The position numbers and the translations under genes were made by a program. Positions 10,030 through 20,497 of a stretch of DNA of 64,000 nucleotides are shown piece after piece. The DNA lies in NCBI GenBank assembly GCA_948144175.1, contig CANXME010002102.1, positions 124,001 through 188,000 of the forward strand. Direction: 5' to 3'. Source of the DNA: Closterium sp. NIES-65. Taxonomy: Eukaryota; Streptophyta; Zygnematophyceae; Desmidiales; Closteriaceae. The stretch's first letter is position 1, and every line of letters starts with the position of its first letter. The notes under the pieces were generated by a model. That model saw only the letters and a list, made by a program, of their open reading frames with translations. It was not told where the DNA came from and made no database searches.

Positions 10030-10718
10030 TTTTTTTTTTCCTGCCCGGAGCGCGCTTCCCTCCTGCCCGAGTCTCGCCCCGCGTGCCTGCCCTCCTCTCG
10101 CGTCCCCTGCCCTTAGCGGCCCGTCGCGCTCCCTTACGGCCCCTCGCGGCCCCTACGCGGCCCTTCGCAGCCCTGCTCACGGCCCTTTCGTGGCCCCTTA
10201 CGGCCCCTCGCGGCCCCTTCTAGGCCCCGTCGCCGCCCTTCGCGGCCCCGTCGCCGCCCTTCGCGGCCCCTCGCGGCCCCTTCTAGGCCCCGTCGCCGCC
10301 CTTCGCGGCCCCGTCGCCGCCCTTCACGGCCCCTAGCGGCCCCTTCGCGGCCCCGTCGCCGCCCTTCTCGGCCCCATCGCCGTCCTTCGCGACCCCTTCA
10401 CGGCCCTTCGTGGCCCCTTCACTGCCCTTGGCGGCTCCTACTCGGCTCCTCCGCGGCCTCTACCTGCCGCCCCGCCGTCGCCGCCTCTGCAGCAGCAGCC
10501 GACGCCGCTCCAGCAGCGGGAGCCGCGACCGTCGCAGCCGCCGACAGCAGCAGCCGCCGCCGCTGTCCTGTAGCGGCCCCGTCCCTGCTGACGCGCCCCG
10601 GCCCTGCCCCACCACTTGCGGCACTCTACCCACCTTCCCTGGTAAGAGCACCACCGAGCTGCGCCCCTACTGTTACTACTGCTGCTGCTGCTGCCCCTAA
10701 CCTGCTGCCACTACTGTC
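10030..10718 (+). repeat. GC-rich repeat leader of Copia-C
   Basis: The leader is built from GGCCCCGTCGCCGCCCTTCG-type units (about 10110-10440), then a CTG/GCC-rich part up to the Gag start. No protein family is recognisable in its frames. Confidence 0.8.
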
Positions 10719-11796
10719 ATGGCTACCCCTAGCGTTCTCGTCTTTGATGCTGAGGGTCGGGCTGTTGACTTTGAGGTCTGGGTCGATGATATACAGCTTT
10801 TCCTACAGTGCGATAGGAAAGACGGTCTCTCACTGTTCGATCTTACGTCTGGCGCCTCTGCTGCCCCTGCTGCCGATGCTGACAGTACTGTTCGCTCACA
10901 GTGGGCCACACGCGATGCTACTGCCCGTCTTGCTGTGCGTAGTCACTTGCCGTCCTCTGAGCGCGCGCACTTCAGTCAATACAAGAGTGCTAGTACCTTG
11001 TACGACGCTGTAGTCGCACGCTACTCTTCCCCTGCCACTGCTGCCCTTAGCCGCCTCATGCTGCCGTACCTGTTCCCTGACCTCGCCGCCTTTCCCACAG
11101 TCGCTGACCTCATTACGCACCTTCGCACTAGTGACACCCGCTACCGCGCTGCGCTTCCTGCTGAGTTCTGCGCCAAGAACCCCCCCCCCCCCCCCCCCCC
11201 CCCCCATGTACATCACCCTCTACTACATAGTCACCCGGCTCCCTGACTCCCTTAGCTCGGTCAGGGACCACTTCCTCTCTGTTTGCCCCACCACACTCAC
11301 CGTTGACCTCCTCGAGGAGCGCCTCCTGGCAGCTGAGAAGAGTATAGTCGCTCTAGGAGCCTCTCGTGGTGACCCTCGTGCCCCCTTCTTTGAGGGGTGC
11401 TCCCCCTCCCCCCTTTTGCCCTCTGTTGCCTCTGCTGTTGCCGTCGACTTCGTTGGCACCGAGTCGGTCGGCGCTGCGTCTGCCCCTAGCGGGAGACTTC
11501 GCACCGGCAAGGGCAACGGGGGCAAGGGCGCTGGAGGGGCTAGCGGGGGCGGTGGAGGTGGCGGTGGAGGCGGCGGAGGGAGTGGGGGTGGCGGTGGTAG
11601 TGGTGGCGGGGGTGGGGGCTTCGGTGGCGGCGGTGGAGGCGGAGGCGGCGGCGGCGGTGGCGGTGGGAGCGGAGGAGGAGGCAGTGGCGGTGGTGGCGGA
11701 GGTGGTGGCGGCGGAGGTGGAGCTGGTCGGGGTGGCTCTGCGCAGCGGAGCGGCTTCGGTGGTGGTAGGCGCCAGCAGCAGCAGCGCACTCGTGAG

Positions 11797-11832
<36 letters not shown>

Positions 11833-12000
11833 GTAGCTTCGTGAGTGGTACACTGCGCGTCAGCGGGGTGGGAGTGCTGGTCCTTGTGCCTACGTCCTAC
11901 GTACAGGCGAACGCACTGGTAAGCCGTGCGGTGGCCCACACACCACCCAGCGCTGCTTCGGCCGCCTGACGGACGCTTGGCGTCTCCAGTTCCCTGACGC
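10719..12000 (+). pseudogene. gag: Copia-C gag
   Basis: Capsid/nucleocapsid protein of the MATPSVLVFD type. The capsid-like half has WVDDIQLFLQCDR, SSERAHFSQYKSA and YSSPATAALSRLMLPYLF. It is followed by a 26-base C run (11180-11205), then YIVTRLPDSLSSV and LTVDLLEERLLAAEKS. A poly-Gly tract of about 70 residues (11530-11740) precedes a second long C run (11798-11830). A Cys/His-containing segment near THTTQRCFGRLTD-type sequence ends the protein. The poly-Gly part replaces the usual basic zinc-knuckle tail and presumably binds RNA (inference). Fossil copy. Confidence 0.85.
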
Positions 12001-12426
12001 CACTGAGATCCCTCGCTAGGGCGAGCTGCTTAGGTCGGGGGTTGCTATCTTTGATCTGGATTATGATGCCATTCTTACTGCCGTGTATGTTGTGTCTACT
12101 AGTGATGAGGGTGACTGTTACCTGTGTGTTCCGCCTGACCCGGGCATTGCGGCTGCTGCGCTAGGTGCTGGTGAGGCGGCTGCTCTAGGTGCCCGTGCGT
12201 CTGCTGCTCAAGGTGCTGGTGAGTCTGCTGCCCCAGGTGCTGGTGAGTCTGCTCTCTCAGGTACCACGTCGGCTCAGGCCTTACACACCTTCACCCTTGA
12301 CTCGGGTGCTTCCCGCTCCTTCTTTCGAGACCGCACCACGCTTACGCTGCTTGGTCTGCCAGTTGCGGTCTCCCTGGCGGACCCCTCTGGGGGTCCTGTC
12401 CTTGCCCACTTCTCTAGTGTCTTACC

Positions 12427-12600
12427 TGTTGAGATAGTAAGAGTAGGGCCTAGGCTTAGTAGCCTAGGCCAAACGGAGTCGAGAGAGTTTAGGCAAAGAG
12501 TATTTTCACTAGCAGGAATGAGGATACAAATAGCAAACCCTAGAAGGGTTGTACTCGCTATAGAGCACCTCACTACAGGCTAGAGCATAACATTTTGACA
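12427..12600 (-). repeat. TR1 3' LTR (174 bp)
   Basis: It runs from TGTCAAAATG (minus strand) to ATCTCAACA. It contains the palindrome GGCCTAGGC-TTAGTA-GCCTAGGCC, also present in both TR2 LTRs but not in the other TR1 LTR. Confidence 0.85.
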
Positions 12601-13314
12601 CACCCCCATAGCCAAAGTGGGGTGTAATCAGTACAATGAGCAAGCAGGTATAGAGCAGGAGTTCACAAAGGTAAGCAAAGCTAGAGCTAATCACAGCGGG
12701 CAAGTGAGGAGGAGGAGGAGCTGTGGAGGTAGAGAAGATGGGAGGTAACGACTGAAGCTGCAGAGGCACGGGCACAGGAGCGGCTGACCCAGAGGCTACC
12801 GAAGCAAGGCGAGGGACTACAGGAGTAACTGGCTTGGCGGCTATAGAAGAGCGGCAGGAGCAACGGACCCACTGGCGACTGGTGCAGCAGGCTCACTGGC
12901 TACCGAAGAAAGGGCGACGGACTATTGGCGCTGCAAGCGACACGACAGGTACCTCCACACAACCTCCTCCAACTGCCCCACACCCTAGACACACGCCCAT
13001 TGCTCAAACCCTAGCTCCACTCCCACGCACCCCACTTAAACCCTAAACCCGAGGCTCCCACACACCCACCCCCCTCAGTGACAGCCGCAGCAGTGAGAGA
13101 CGAGGGAGGAGGAGGAGCAAAGGGAGGAATGCACAACCGCCACCCCCATACCCGCCACCCCCACAATCCCCACCCCCAAACCCTAATGCAGGGAGGAGCG
13201 TGGGAAGTAGGAGGGGCGGGTCACGGAGGGAAAGGGAGACGGCGGGGGGTATACAGGGCGCCACGAAGAAGGAGGGCGCGGCCCACAAGGGCGGCTCGAC
13301 GGGCGACGACAGGG

Positions 13315-13625
13315 GCCGCGCGCGGGCCCCCAAGGCGCCGCGTCGAGGCGACGGTTGGGGCCGGCGCGCGGGCCCCCAAACCGCCGTAACGAGGGGACGT
13401 GAGGGGCCGGCGCGCGGGCCCCCAAAGTGCCGCGTCGAGGTGACGGGAGGGGCCTGCGCGCGGGCCCCCAAAGCGCCGCGACGAGGCGTCGGGAGAGGCC
13501 TGCGCGCGGGCCCCCAAAGCGCCGCGACGAAGTGACGGGAGGGGCCGGCGCGCGGGCCCCTAGGGCGCCGCGACGAAGTGACGGGAGGGGCCGGCGCGCG
13601 GGCCCCCAGGGCGCCGCGACGAGGA
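13315..13625. repeat. 46-bp GC-rich tandem array in TR1
   Basis: About seven units with a period near 46 bp, each holding CGCGCGGGCCCCC then a GCCGCG(T/A)CGA motif. Long frames on both strands here are by-products of the array. Confidence 0.8.
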
Positions 13626-13778
13626 GAAAAACGCCGCGCGCCTCGGGGCGCACGGCGGGCAGAAAAACCCGAATTTCAGTGCCGCGAACCACGGGGAGCG
13701 CGGCGGACAGCACGGCAGCGGAAGTTGGTGGTGAGCGCAGACACAGGAAGGCGGCAGACATGCCGCCCTCTGATACCA

Positions 13779-13954
13779 TATCGAGAGTAAAGTACGAGTT
13801 AGGAGCCATAGCTAGAAAAGCCCTAGCTAGGCAAGAGAAAGTTTAGGCAAAGAGTATTTTCACTAGCAGGAATGAGGATACAAATAGCAAACCCTAGAAG
13901 GGTTGTACTCGTTATAGAGCACCCCACTACAGGCTAGAGCATAACATTCTGACA
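13779..13954 (-). repeat. TR1 5' LTR (176 bp)
   Basis: On the minus strand it runs from TGTCAGAATG to CTCTCGATA, followed by the PBS. About 112 bp nearest the TGTCA end match the other LTR almost exactly. The rest is strongly different. Confidence 0.85.
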
Positions 13955-15329
13955 TTACCGTGTCCGACGGCCCCCTCTGGCACCCTGTCAGGTCTTTACC
14001 TCCCCTCGTTCTCTACGAACTTGGTGAGTGGTGCTGATCTACAGGATGGGGGGGTTGACCAGTTCACTCCTGCGAGTCAGCGAGTGACCCACTGTACGTG
14101 TGCTCGGACGGGCCGACACTTGGCCACGTTTACCCGTCGGCCGGGGTCGAGCTTGTACACACTGACTACTGAGTCTCCTCCGGTTGCTGAGTCTGGTCAG
14201 GTAGCTTCGTCGGGTCAGGTGTTTGCTGCAGCGTCCAGGTCTGGTCCTGAGTCTGCTCCCTGCTCGTGTCATCTCCTGTCCCACCAGACTCTCCTCTGGC
14301 ACCACCGCCTTGGTCACCCCTCCCTGCCTCGTCTCCGAGGCATGGCCTCCCGTGTCCTTGTCTCTGGTCTCCCCCGGTCCCTCCCTCCCCTCCCTCCGGG
14401 GCCTGCCCCTACCTGCGTTCCCTGCGTCGAGGGGCGGCAGCGCGCCGCCCCTCACTCCTCCGAGTTTCCTCCGACAGAGGCTCCGCTGCAGACTCTTCAC
14501 ATGGACGTGTGGGGCCCCGCCCGCGTCTGTGGCCAGGGTCACGAGCGTTACTTCCTATTGGTGGTTGACGACTACTTGTGTTAAACCATGGTGCTCCCCT
14601 TGCGCAGCAAGGGTGACGTCACTGAGGTGTTGATTGACTAGATCCGCGCAGCTCGTCTCCAGCTCAGAGAGAGTTTCGGCTCGGACTTTCCTGATCTGCG
14701 TCTGCACTCTGACCGAGGCGGAGAGTTTTCCCCTGGCCTTCTGGGAGCCTTTTGTCGTGCACAGGGCATCCGCCAGACGTTCACGCTTCTGGACTCTCCA
14801 CAGCAAAATGGGATTGCTGAGCGCCGCATTAGCATGGTCATGGACGTCGCTCGTACGTCCATGATCTATGCGGCTGCTCCCCATTTTCTTTGGTTGTTTG
14901 CGGTTTGGTACGCAGCGCATCAGATCAAACTTCAGCCCCGGGTCTCCTTGCCAGAGACCTCCCCCACCTTGCGGTGGACGAGGAAGGTTGGCGATGCGTC
15001 TGCGTTTCGTGTCTAGGGATCTCGGGCGTTTGTCCGCGACTTGTCTGCGGACAAGCTGTCCCCCCGTGCTGTTCCCTGCGTCTTCCTTGGCTTCCCCCCT
15101 GACGCGCCTGGTTGGCAGTTTTACCACCCCACCTCGCGTCGTGTTCTGTCCTCCCAGGACGTCACGTTTGACGAGTCGGTTCCTTACTACCGTCTCTTCC
15201 CCTACCGCACTGCGCCCCTCCCCCCGCCGCCGCTCTTCCTTGCGTCAGGTCCCCCCCCGGTAGACCCACTCCCCCCTCAGGGTCCTGCCCCGTCGGGTGT
15301 GTCCCAGGTAGACGCAGTCGAGCCTATCG

Positions 15330-15520
15330 AGGTAGCTGTTGAATCTGGTGCTGCTAGGGGTGCTGACCCTCGGGGTGCTCAGTCTGGGGGTGCTGAGCAT
15401 GGGGGTGCTGAGCCTGGGGGTGCGGGGCCTGGGGGTGCGGAGCCTGGGGGTGCTGAGCCTGGGGGTGCGGAGCCTGGGGGTGCGGAGCCTGGGGGTGCTG
15501 GGTCTGCTCGTGTGGCCTCT
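15330..15520 (+). repeat. Linker minisatellite of Copia-C
   Basis: Tandem GGTGCTGAGCCTGGG / GGTGCGGAGCCTGGG units code a GGAEPGGAEP-type linker between integrase and reverse transcriptase. Confidence 0.85.
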
Positions 15521-16559
15521 GGTGGTGCTGGGTTTGGGGCCCCTTCCGATGCTTCGTCGAGGCGAGAGCCACCCTCTCCATAGGAGCTGCGCGAGTGGTT
15601 TGCCCGGCGCTGGAGCTGTGCAGCTGGAGCTGGAGGTACTTCTGTTGCTGCTGACCCTGGGGTGGGCGCTGGAGGTACAAGAGCCACTGGTCCTGGAGGT
15701 GCTCGTACTGGTGGTACTAGAGCTGCTAGGACTGGGGGTGCTACTGGGGCTGCTGGAGTTGGTTCTGCTGGAGGTGCTGCGGGTGCTGCTGGAGGTGCTG
15801 GAGCTGTTGGGGGTGTTGGCACTAGAAGTGCTGTTGGCGCTGGTACTTCTGCGGGTGCTGGAGTTGGCGCTGCTGGAGCTCGAGGTACTGCTGGTGCTAG
15901 TGCTGCCGCTGGGGGTTCTAGTGCTGTCCCTGCTGTTTTAGGAGGCACTGCGCGACCACGGCCGTACTTCGTTCCGCTCCATGAGCAGGTTCTTGGTCTC
16001 CCGCCTTCTACTGGTCCTGCTCCTCCCTTGGAGTGTCCACAGCCTGTCCGGTCGCAGTCACAGTTACAGTCCGCCTCCCCCCTGCCTGCTCCTTCCCCCT
16101 ACACTGGTCCTACTGGAGGTCTTGCTGAGCGTCGTGAGCCTGCGTCTCGTCCTGCGTCGCCTGTTCGTGCTGCTCGCACTAGTAGTCGTGTTCCGCGTCC
16201 GCGTCCTCCTGCGGTCCCAGGCACACACTAGATGGCACTGCGTCCTTCTACTGCTCCTCTGCGTGTCCCTTTGCCGTCTCCTCCAGAGTCCTCTCTTCCT
16301 GTTCTTGCTGACCCGGAGTCTGACTCTCTTCGTGCTGCCAGTCCTACTGTCACGCGTCTTCTCGCTACTGCTGTCACTGACCCTTCCTTTGCGTCCACTG
16401 CTGCGTCTGCCTTAGTTGCTGAGCTTGTCGACTTTGCTGCTCGCTGTCGTCTAGACTACGCCTCTAGTCTTGTTACTGAGTCTGAGTCTGTCTGTCCTCT
16501 GTCCGTCGGGGGTGAGTGTGCTCTTAGCACGGACGTCCTTGAGGACAGGCAGGAGGAGT

Positions 16560-18208
16560 CCCAGTGTTTTGCTGCTGCTTTGCCTTATCTCGTGTCCATG
16601 CTGATTGCCCCTGAGGGAGACCCGGATGCACCAGACATCCCGACTCCTCGATCGTACGCTGAGGCGATCGAGGGTCCCTACTCCTCACACTGGTAGTCAG
16701 CCATGGACGCAGAGATGGCTTCCTGGAAGTCCACAAGCACCTATGTCGACGAGGTTCCCCCACCTGGGGCGAACATCGTCAGTGGCATGTAGATTTTCAG
16801 GGTGAAGCGGCCGCCGGGTTCTCCGCCTGTCTTCAAGGCACGTTACGTGGCTCGAGGCTTCAGTCAGTGGCAGGGAGTTGACTACTTTCAGACCTTCTCT
16901 CCCACCCCGAAGATGACCACTCTTCGGGTGCTGCTGCACATAGCCGCTCAGCGCGACTACGAGCTTCACTCTCTTGACTTCAGCACTACTTTCTTGCAGG
17001 GCAGCCTGCACGAGGAGATCTGGCTGCGCCGCCCACCTGGCTTCACTGGGTCGTTTCCTCCTGGTACCCAGTGGAGCCTCCGGCGGCCAGTCTACGGTCT
17101 CCGCCAGGCGCCCCACGAGTGGCACGACACACTGAGGACTACACTTGCGGCTCTTGGGTTTGCTCCTTCTACTGCTGACCCGTCGCTGTTTCTTCGCACC
17201 GACACCTCTTTGCCGCCGTTCTACATCCTCGTGTATGTCGACGACTTGGTCTTTGCCACTGCTGGACTCGCCCATGTGAAGTCCGAGCTACAGAAGAGAC
17301 ACATGTGCACTGACCTGGGTGAACTGCGCAGCTACCTTGGCTTGCAGATCACCCGGGACAGAGCACAGCGCACCATTACCCTGACTCAGTCACACATGGT
17401 GCAGCAGGTCCTTCAGCGCTTCGACTTCACGTACTCCTCGCCTCAGGCCACTCCTCTGTCTACTCGCCACTCGCTCTCAGCTCTGCCTTCGGATGAGTCC
17501 GTAGAGCCGAGTGGCCCGTACCCAGAGCTTGTTGGCTGCCTCATGTACCTGATGACCTTCACTCGACCTGACCTAGGATACCCTCTTAGCATCTTGGCAC
17601 GCTATGTTGCTCCTGGGAGACACTGACCAGAGCACATGGCTGCAGCGAAGAGGGTATTGCGCTACTTGTGCAGTACATCAGGCATGGGGCTAGTGCTTGG
17701 AGGGCGGCGTTCAGTGGTCCTAACCTGTCACGCAGATGCTTCTTGGGCTGACGACCAGGCTACGCAGCGGTCGTCACAGGGTTACACCTTCAACCTTGGT
17801 TCCGGCTCTGTTTCGTGGCGGGCTACTCGCTCGTCTTCTGTTCTCGGCTCCAGCTGTGAGGCTGAGATCTACGCATGGGCCATGGCTGCACAGGAGTTAC
17901 GATGGCTCACCTACCTGCTGACCGACCTGGGAGAGCCGCCTTGTTCTCCTCCAGTTCTGTACGTAGACAACAAGGCCATGCTGGCCTTCTGTCGGGAGCA
18001 CAGGCTGGAGCACAGAACGAAGCACATTGCTCTTCGCTACTTCCTTGCTCGTGAGCTGCAGCAGCGTGGTCAGCTGCGCCTTGCTTACGTGGCCTCTGAG
18101 GCCAACACTGCTGATATCTTTACCAAGGCACTTCCGCCTTGTGATCATCAGCGCTTCTGTACGATGCTAGGTCTTGTGCCTACTTGGCCTCACTTGCTCA
18201 CTTCTTGA
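16560..18208 (+). pseudogene. pol: Copia-C reverse transcriptase and RNase H
   Basis: RVT_2 domain (about 16640-17640) with SYAEAIEGPYSS, ARYVARGFSQ, LDFSTTFLQGSLHEEIW, YGLRQAPHEWHDTL, YILVYVDDLVFATA and LGELRSYLGLQITRD. RNase H (about 17700-18208) carries HADASWADDQATQRSSQGY, SSCEAEIYA and the C-terminal ANTADIFTKALPPCDHQRF. These enzymes make cDNA and remove the RNA strand. The reading frame is mostly open. The end LLTS matches the ends of Copia-B, D and F. Confidence 0.9.
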
Positions 18209-19245
18209 CCTTGCTTGTACTGTGATCTATTTATACCTGCACTTGCTTGTTTACCTTTATGTATATTCCTGCATGTGAACTGGCCTTGTGGCCTTGAACC
18301 TATGCTCGGACTATGTGGTGACGTTGTGATCCACCCTGAGCTTGCTTTGTTTTGCTTTGCTTGACTGGTCTTGTGACCCCTAGTTCTGTTATAGTCACAA
18401 TAGGCTCCAATGTGCCTAAAACGAAAGATAGAGTGCACAGCCGAATTTCTGCACAGCGGCTTCAAACGGTCATAGCGTTCCGGTCACAACTTTAAATGAC
18501 CTGATTCAACTTGGATCTGGAGCGTCTAAACGTCGCCTACAATAGGCAATTTAGATCGCACAATTTCACCAAGTATTGACGACACAGTGTCTGTTTGAAC
18601 GAACGGCACTATGGCAGCCACTATAGTCTTAGAACACAAAATAGGAAGAGATATGAAGAGTTACGAGTTGGGAATGACTCCCAGCTCCTACAAACCCCAA
18701 GAGCCGAGGTATAGTGATGTGGAACAGTGCCACACTGTCCCCAACCACGAAGGGTCTCGAAACTACCCTTCACTAGGGCCTACACGAAGTGAAATATTAC
18801 ACTACACAAAGTAATGTAACTATATTCAATATCTTGAGGTGTACCCTTTTGGCGAGCTTCGAAATCACTTGAGGCTTGACACCAAGGCTCGGGCTCTTCA
18901 TCACAAACTCATCCTTGAGTTCTTGATGGGTCTGCTGCACACACCTGCGACACACCGAACGTTCGACACAGGACAAAATAGAAACCGCGCACGACAAAAA
19001 TAGAAACCGCGCGCGAGACACAAACGACCGCGTAACACGCGTCTAGCGATAACTCGCTATTGACTCGACACACACATTCGACATCATGACTCAACATTCA
19101 CACACAGTTATAAGCATGAAATATATATTATCCCATGCCCTCATACCATTCCATACACACACACATGCACGCACACGGACAACAAGCCGAGTGCAAACCG
19201 TAGGGTTGCACCAACAAGTTCTCCCCCACTTTGCCTATGGGGGTG
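18209..19245 (+). other. 3' tail of Copia-C with polypurine tract
   Basis: The tail shared with B, D and F (GAGCTTGCTTTG, CTTGACTGGTCTTGTGACC) is split by the 830-bp insert. The polypurine region CCCCCACTTTGCCTATGGGGGTG ends at 19245, directly before the 3' LTR. Confidence 0.75.
18387..19216. mobile_element. Probable solo LTR (830 bp) in Copia-C tail
   Basis: A TGTTATAGTC...CACCAACA unit flanked by AGTTC on both sides (18382-18386 and 19217-19221). Copia-F has no such insert at the matching place, which fixes the borders. TG/CA ends and a 5-bp duplication fit a solo LTR. No PBS, coding frame or partner copy is visible, so family and strand are unknown. Confidence 0.55.
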
Positions 19246-19371
19246 TGTCAGATATATATGACTTAGCCTGTGTAGGTTGTAGTGGGGTAGACTCTAAGGG
19301 GTACAGGTTTCTAGGGTTTCACATTTGTATCCATTTGTTTCCTAGTTCATTCATTTCCTCGTTCTTTCACA
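19246..19371 (+). repeat. Copia-C 3' LTR (126 bp)
   Basis: Same ends and length as the 5' LTR. It differs at about 12 sites, several clustered, followed by CCTGT. Confidence 0.9.
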
Positions 19372-19422
19372 CCTGTAACCCTTCCCTAGGATCAATCGGG
19401 GATCACTAGTGGACCTCTGACA

Positions 19423-20200
19423 GTCGGTCCATCTACGGCTTCGCAGTCGCTGCTGCTGCTGGAGGTGGTGGTCGAAGAAGGGGCCCGCTGCTGCTGCTGG
19501 TGATGGCGTGGTGTATGATGCTAAGCAAGATGACATCTGGCAGCCGATCAATGTCGCAGGCCGCACACGCGATGCAAGCAGCCGCCGTACAATCGGACGG
19601 ATTGCGATGGATGGAGATGCAAGGCGCCGGAGGCTGCGGTAATAGTAAGCAATGGAAGCGCGACTCGTCCATTGATGAAAGCGGGAATGGTCAAGGCGGG
19701 AAGGATGGAAGAATGGTTATGCAAGGCAATGAAGGGTTTCCTAACGCTTGTTTCAGCTAGGATAAAAATGAGAAATTATGATATCGACGGAAAGGAACTC
19801 ACTACGCGCAACGTGGTGGAAAGGGAGGTGTCTGGTGGTGTCTGGCTGGGCCTTGCGCTGCCTACTAGGCAGAACGTTGAACGAAATTTTGTTGGAGAAT
19901 GACAGGCGAAGATGGCAATGCCATTTCTACGTCCTAGCGAAACCTACCAGACACGTAACAATGGCGCGAAAAGACGGTAGGTGTATCCATTAGGCGCTGG
20001 CATAGCAGGTGCCACATCATTCATTTCCTGCTACCCCAAACCACCCTTTCGTCCATTGACGTCGCTGACTGAATGCTGGTGCTCGAAACAGCAGCAACCG
20101 TCTGACCAAGACCGATGCAGGCAGAAACATTTGAAGTGAAAAGAGCGGGAACAGGTTTGAAACGGGTTCCCGTGCCGCACGGTTTGAATTCGCTGCAATA
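19423..20200. other. Unassigned host-like sequence
   Basis: It begins with the right GTCGG duplication of TRIM-1 and continues the fragment at 9424-9547. It holds CTG trinucleotide runs near 19445-19500 and no frame that I recognise. Part of its right end may belong to the LTR of the composite copia, whose outer edge I cannot place. Confidence 0.4.
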
Positions 20201-20403
20201 AGGGAATGTACCCCTTAGAGTACATGACTAGTCTAGGTCCTTTCGTATTCCCCTGTACTCTTATATACACCCGATGTATGCATGAAATTATCAATCTCAG
20301 TCATTTACATTCACTCTGACTTGAGTTCACTACTTCCGCTGCAACACTACCCTGCAATCAACCCTGAGCGATCCTTGGCTAAGTCCCATTTGGGATTGTA
20401 ACA

Positions 20404-20415
20404 TGGTATGAGAGC
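20404..20415 (+). promoter_or_regulatory. Copia-I primer-binding site
   Basis: TGGTATGAGAGC directly after TTGTAACA. One base differs from TGGTATCAGAGC. Confidence 0.65.
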
Positions 20416-20497
20416 TACTCAGGGATTCTTCGCAACTTCACTTCCGTGAAATCTGCCGAACCAAGACCTGGCGAGTGGCACACGCTCCAAGACCAAG

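Larger units (their letters stand above)
12427..13954 (-). mobile_element. TR1, non-autonomous LTR element inside Copia-C
   Basis: 1528 bp between TTACC duplications (12422-12426 and 13955-13959). Direct terminal repeats of 174 and 176 bp begin TGTCA on the minus strand. A PBS TGGTATCAGAG follows the right LTR. CACTTTGGCTATGGGGGTG precedes the left LTR as a polypurine tract. The interior holds GC-rich tandem repeats and no recognisable retroelement gene. TR2 and the solo LTR at 36268 belong to the same group. Confidence 0.87.
12080..15270 (+). pseudogene. pol: Copia-C protease and integrase region, split by TR1
   Basis: Protease with TLDSGASRSFF lies just before the TR1 insertion. The same protease continues after it (SGADLQDGGVDQFTP). 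GAG-pre-integrase with HHRLGHPSLPRLRGM comes next, then integrase with HMDVWGPARV, VVDDY, an HSD...GE block and NGIAERRI-like sequence, and the C-terminal FLGFPPDAPGWQFYHP block. TR1 sits between TTACC duplications. Function as in the other copia copies: processing and integration. It carries several breaks. Confidence 0.87.
9849..19371 (+). mobile_element. Copia-C, Ty1/copia element inside TRIM-1
   Basis: Two 126-bp LTRs bound the element, with CCTGT duplicated outside it (9844-9848 and 19372-19376). Inside, in order: PBS, leader, Gag, PR, IN, linker, RT, RNase H, 3' tail and polypurine tract. It contains TR1 and an 830-bp insert in the tail. Without these it is about 7.1 kb. The LTRs differ at roughly a dozen sites, so it is among the older copies here. 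It is broken by several changes. Confidence 0.93.
9548..19422 (-). mobile_element. TRIM-1, miniature LTR element split by Copia-C
   Basis: Two 139-bp direct repeats (TGTCAG...CTGACA) flank a 69-bp interior. On the minus strand that interior begins with the PBS TGGTATCAGAGC directly after an LTR and ends with a G-rich tract before the other. It codes nothing. GTCGG is duplicated at 9543-9547 and 19423-19427. Copia-C sits inside the second LTR, so the element without it is about 347 bp. This is the layout of TRIM/SMART elements. Its LTR copies differ at about 4 of 139 sites by eye. Confidence 0.88.

Noticed and set aside
13043-13846. Arg/Ala-rich frames on both strands inside TR1
   Set aside because: They follow the 46-bp array; no retroelement or host domain is present.
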